Source of the DNA: Archaeoglobales archaeon
Lineage (GTDB): Archaea; Halobacteriota; Archaeoglobi; Archaeoglobales; Archaeoglobaceae
Direction: 5' to 3'
Assembly (NCBI GenBank): GCA_003663055.1
Contig: QMZF01000002.1
Coordinates: 1 to 16,458, forward strand
Length of the DNA: 16,458 bases
This document shows positions 15,284 to 16,458 of the stretch, piece by piece. The notes beneath the pieces were generated by a model. It saw only the letters and a list, made by a program, of their open reading frames with translations. It was not told where the DNA came from and ran no database searches. A program made the translations under genes and the position numbers. Each line of letters begins with the position of its first letter. The stretch's first letter is position 1.

Positions 15284-16152
15284 GGTTCAACCATGGTTCC
15301 TATACCCTCTTTCGTGAACAGCTCCAGCAGAATCGCGTGCTCCCTTGAACCATCTATTATGTGGGCCTTCTCAACTCCTCCCTTTATCGCAGCTATTACT
15401 GCTTCGGCCTTCGGTATCATACCACCCTTCAGCCTGCCATTTGAGAGCATTTTTTCGAGCTCCTCAACTTTCAGCCTCGAGATCAGCGATGATTCGTCCT
15501 CAACATTTGCAAATATGCCCGCTACATCTGTCATCATGATAAGCTTTTTAGCTTTTAAGGCTGCGGCTATGTTTCCTGCAACTAGGTCAGCGTTCAAATT
15601 GTATATTTTACCCTCTAAATCCGCCGCTACCGGAGAAATCACCGGAATAAAGCCGTTCTCCATCAAAATCTGGAGGACTTTTGGGTTGACGTATTCGGTT
15701 TCTCCAACATAGCCAAGATCGATAAAGATCTCTCTATCCCCTTCTTTCCTCCTAACCTTCTTCTTTCTGGCAACAACGAGCAAACCATCTTTTCCGCTCA
15801 AACCAACCGCTTTTCCACCGTTTTTAATAAACGTGGTAACTATCTTGGAGTTTATCTTTCCGTCGAGAACCATCTCCACGACTTCCATTGTCTCTTCATC
15901 TGTAACTCTCAAACCATCGACGAACTTCGGCTTTATTCCAAGCCTTTCCATCTTTTCGGATATTTCAGGCCCGCCGCCATGCACAACAACGGGCTTTATA
16001 CCCACAAAGTACAGTAGGAGGATATCTCTGATGGTTTTTTCAAGAATCTCCTCATTCACCATCGCATGCCCACCTATTTTTATGACCATGCACGAACCGT
16101 GAAATTCCCTTATGAATGGCAAAGCTTCGACTATCGCCTTCACTTTTTCCAT
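15280..16152 (-). CDS. argB: Acetylglutamate kinase
   Basis: Phosphorylates N-acetyl-L-glutamate, the second step of arginine (ornithine) synthesis. The 290-residue product has the amino-acid-kinase motifs: VIKIGGHAM at 23-31 with the catalytic Lys, VVHGGGPEI for substrate/phosphate, GLRVTDEETMEVVEMVL, NLNADLVAGNIAAALKAKKL, MTDVAGI and KGGMIPKAEA. The G-x-R-V-T-D pattern points to ArgB rather than the LysZ branch. About 20 residues precede the first strand (KAIVEALPFIREFHG); this resembles the N-terminal helix of arginine-inhibited hexameric enzymes, so feedback control by arginine is plausible. A TATA-like TCTATAAC lies about 25 bases before the ATG and there is no ribosome binding site, which suggests a leaderless message. 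It heads the operon argB, TIM-barrel protein, ocd. Confidence 0.95.
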   Translation of the reverse strand: MEKVKAIVEALPFIREFHGSCMVIKIGGHAMVNEEILEKTIRDILLLYFVGIKPVVVHGGGPEISEKMERLGIKPKFVDGLRVTDEETMEVVEMVLDGKINSKIVTTFIKNGGKAVGLSGKDGLLVVARKKKVRRKEGDREIFIDLGYVGETEYVNPKVLQILMENGFIPVISPVAADLEGKIYNLNADLVAGNIAAALKAKKLIMMTDVAGIFANVEDESSLISRLKVEELEKMLSNGRLKGGMIPKAEAVIAAIKGGVEKAHIIDGSREHAILLELFTKEGIGTMVEP

Positions 16153-16170
16153 GCTCGTAGCTTAATGGCT

Positions 16171-16181
16171 GGGTTATAGAC
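16171..16181 (-). promoter_or_regulatory. TATA-like box between argB and tatC
   Basis: On the minus strand TCTATAACCC is centred about 25 bases before the argB ATG, fitting a leaderless argB transcript. On the plus strand the same bases read GGTTATAGA and could start tatC transcription near 16202. The 81-base gap between the two genes has no other clear signal. Confidence 0.38.
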
Positions 16182-16233
16182 TTTTCGATGTTTACAGCGG
16201 AAAAGTTAAGTTCTTCCTGCCAAAGCTCTGGCT

Positions 16234-16458
16234 GTGCATTCAACGCATCCGCCCGAAGACAGAGAAATGGAATTACGAGAACACCTTGCGGAGCTAAAGA
16301 CGAGAACTACGAAGCTCCTCGTCGTGATGCTTGTTGGGATTGGAATCGTTTTCCAGTATTCTGATGAGCTAATAAAGAAGTTCTGGGTGGATGTTTTTAG
16401 AGAAAAGCTGGATATGGTTGTTTACACTCCCACGGAATGGATAATGGCCCGCTTAGTA
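16234..16458 (+). CDS. tatC: Sec-independent translocase subunit TatC, N-terminal fragment
   Basis: Membrane subunit of the twin-arginine translocase that recognises Tat signal peptides and exports folded proteins. Only the first 75 codons are in the window; the frame is open at the right edge. The recognisable parts are M-E-L-R-E-H-L-A-E-L-K-T-R, the cytoplasmic N-terminal helix of TatC with its E-H-L-x-E-L signature, the first membrane segment LLVVMLVGIGIVFQ, and the archaeal-type loop with VVYTPTEWIMARL. The start is uncertain. The ATG at 16267 is the simplest choice. The in-frame GTG at 16234 is used here because the residues it adds, ending P-P-E-D-R-E before M-E-L, look like the lead-in of other archaeal TatC proteins. 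Neither start has a good ribosome binding site. It diverges from argB. Confidence 0.85.
   Translation, partial: MHSTHPPEDREMELREHLAELKTRTTKLLVVMLVGIGIVFQYSDELIKKFWVDVFREKLDMVVYTPTEWIMARLV

Noticed and set aside
1..16458. CRISPR array, tRNA, rRNA, insertion sequence or attachment site
   Set aside because: No regularly spaced repeats, no cloverleaf-like stretch in the gaps, no transposase frame and no long terminal repeats were found; all gaps apart from 12737-13296 are under about 170 bases.

Overview
The window looks like chromosomal DNA of a thermophilic euryarchaeon, most probably one of the Archaeoglobales. The archaeal signs are a proteasome-activating nucleotidase (PAN), the archaeal bridging factor aMBF1, archaeal-type ornithine cyclodeaminase, the mannosylglycerate enzymes MpgS and MpgP, AbrB/PIN-type toxin-antitoxin genes, TATA-like boxes about 25 bases before several starts, and GGTGA/GGAGG ribosome binding sites. 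The order-level assignment is inference from gene content; no rRNA is present to confirm it.

Layout. Positions 1-776 hold the C-terminal part of cysteinyl-tRNA synthetase (+). A leftward block follows (6933 back to 789): mpgS, mpgP, a GH38 alpha-mannosidase and manC. ManC can turn fructose-6-phosphate-derived mannose-6-phosphate into GDP-mannose (with a phosphomannomutase not seen here), MpgS joins mannose to 3-phosphoglycerate, and MpgP removes the phosphate to give the compatible solute mannosylglycerate. The GH38 enzyme is translationally coupled to mpgP and is the odd member: it could be the hydrolase that recycles the solute. mpgP has no ATG, GTG or TTG start upstream of its catalytic aspartate.

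Upstream lies a second leftward pair, aMBF1 and a SAM methyltransferase (8740-7053), divergent from PAN (8811-10037, +). A TPR-repeat protein (10135-11019, +) follows and overlaps tail-to-tail with purM (12010-11003, -).

Between purM and the next leftward operon lies about 1.2 kb of accessory DNA (12100-13296): an AbrB/VapB-type antitoxin, a PIN (VapC) toxin gene broken by two single-base frame changes, and a further decayed gene region with a PIN-like tail and a 14-bp tandem duplication.

The last leftward operon (16152-13297) is argB, a xylose-isomerase-like TIM-barrel protein and archaeal ornithine cyclodeaminase, with overlapping coding ends. It links ornithine synthesis with conversion of ornithine to proline. 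Divergent from argB, the N-terminus of tatC (+) runs off the right edge. No tRNA, rRNA, insertion sequence or CRISPR array was seen.
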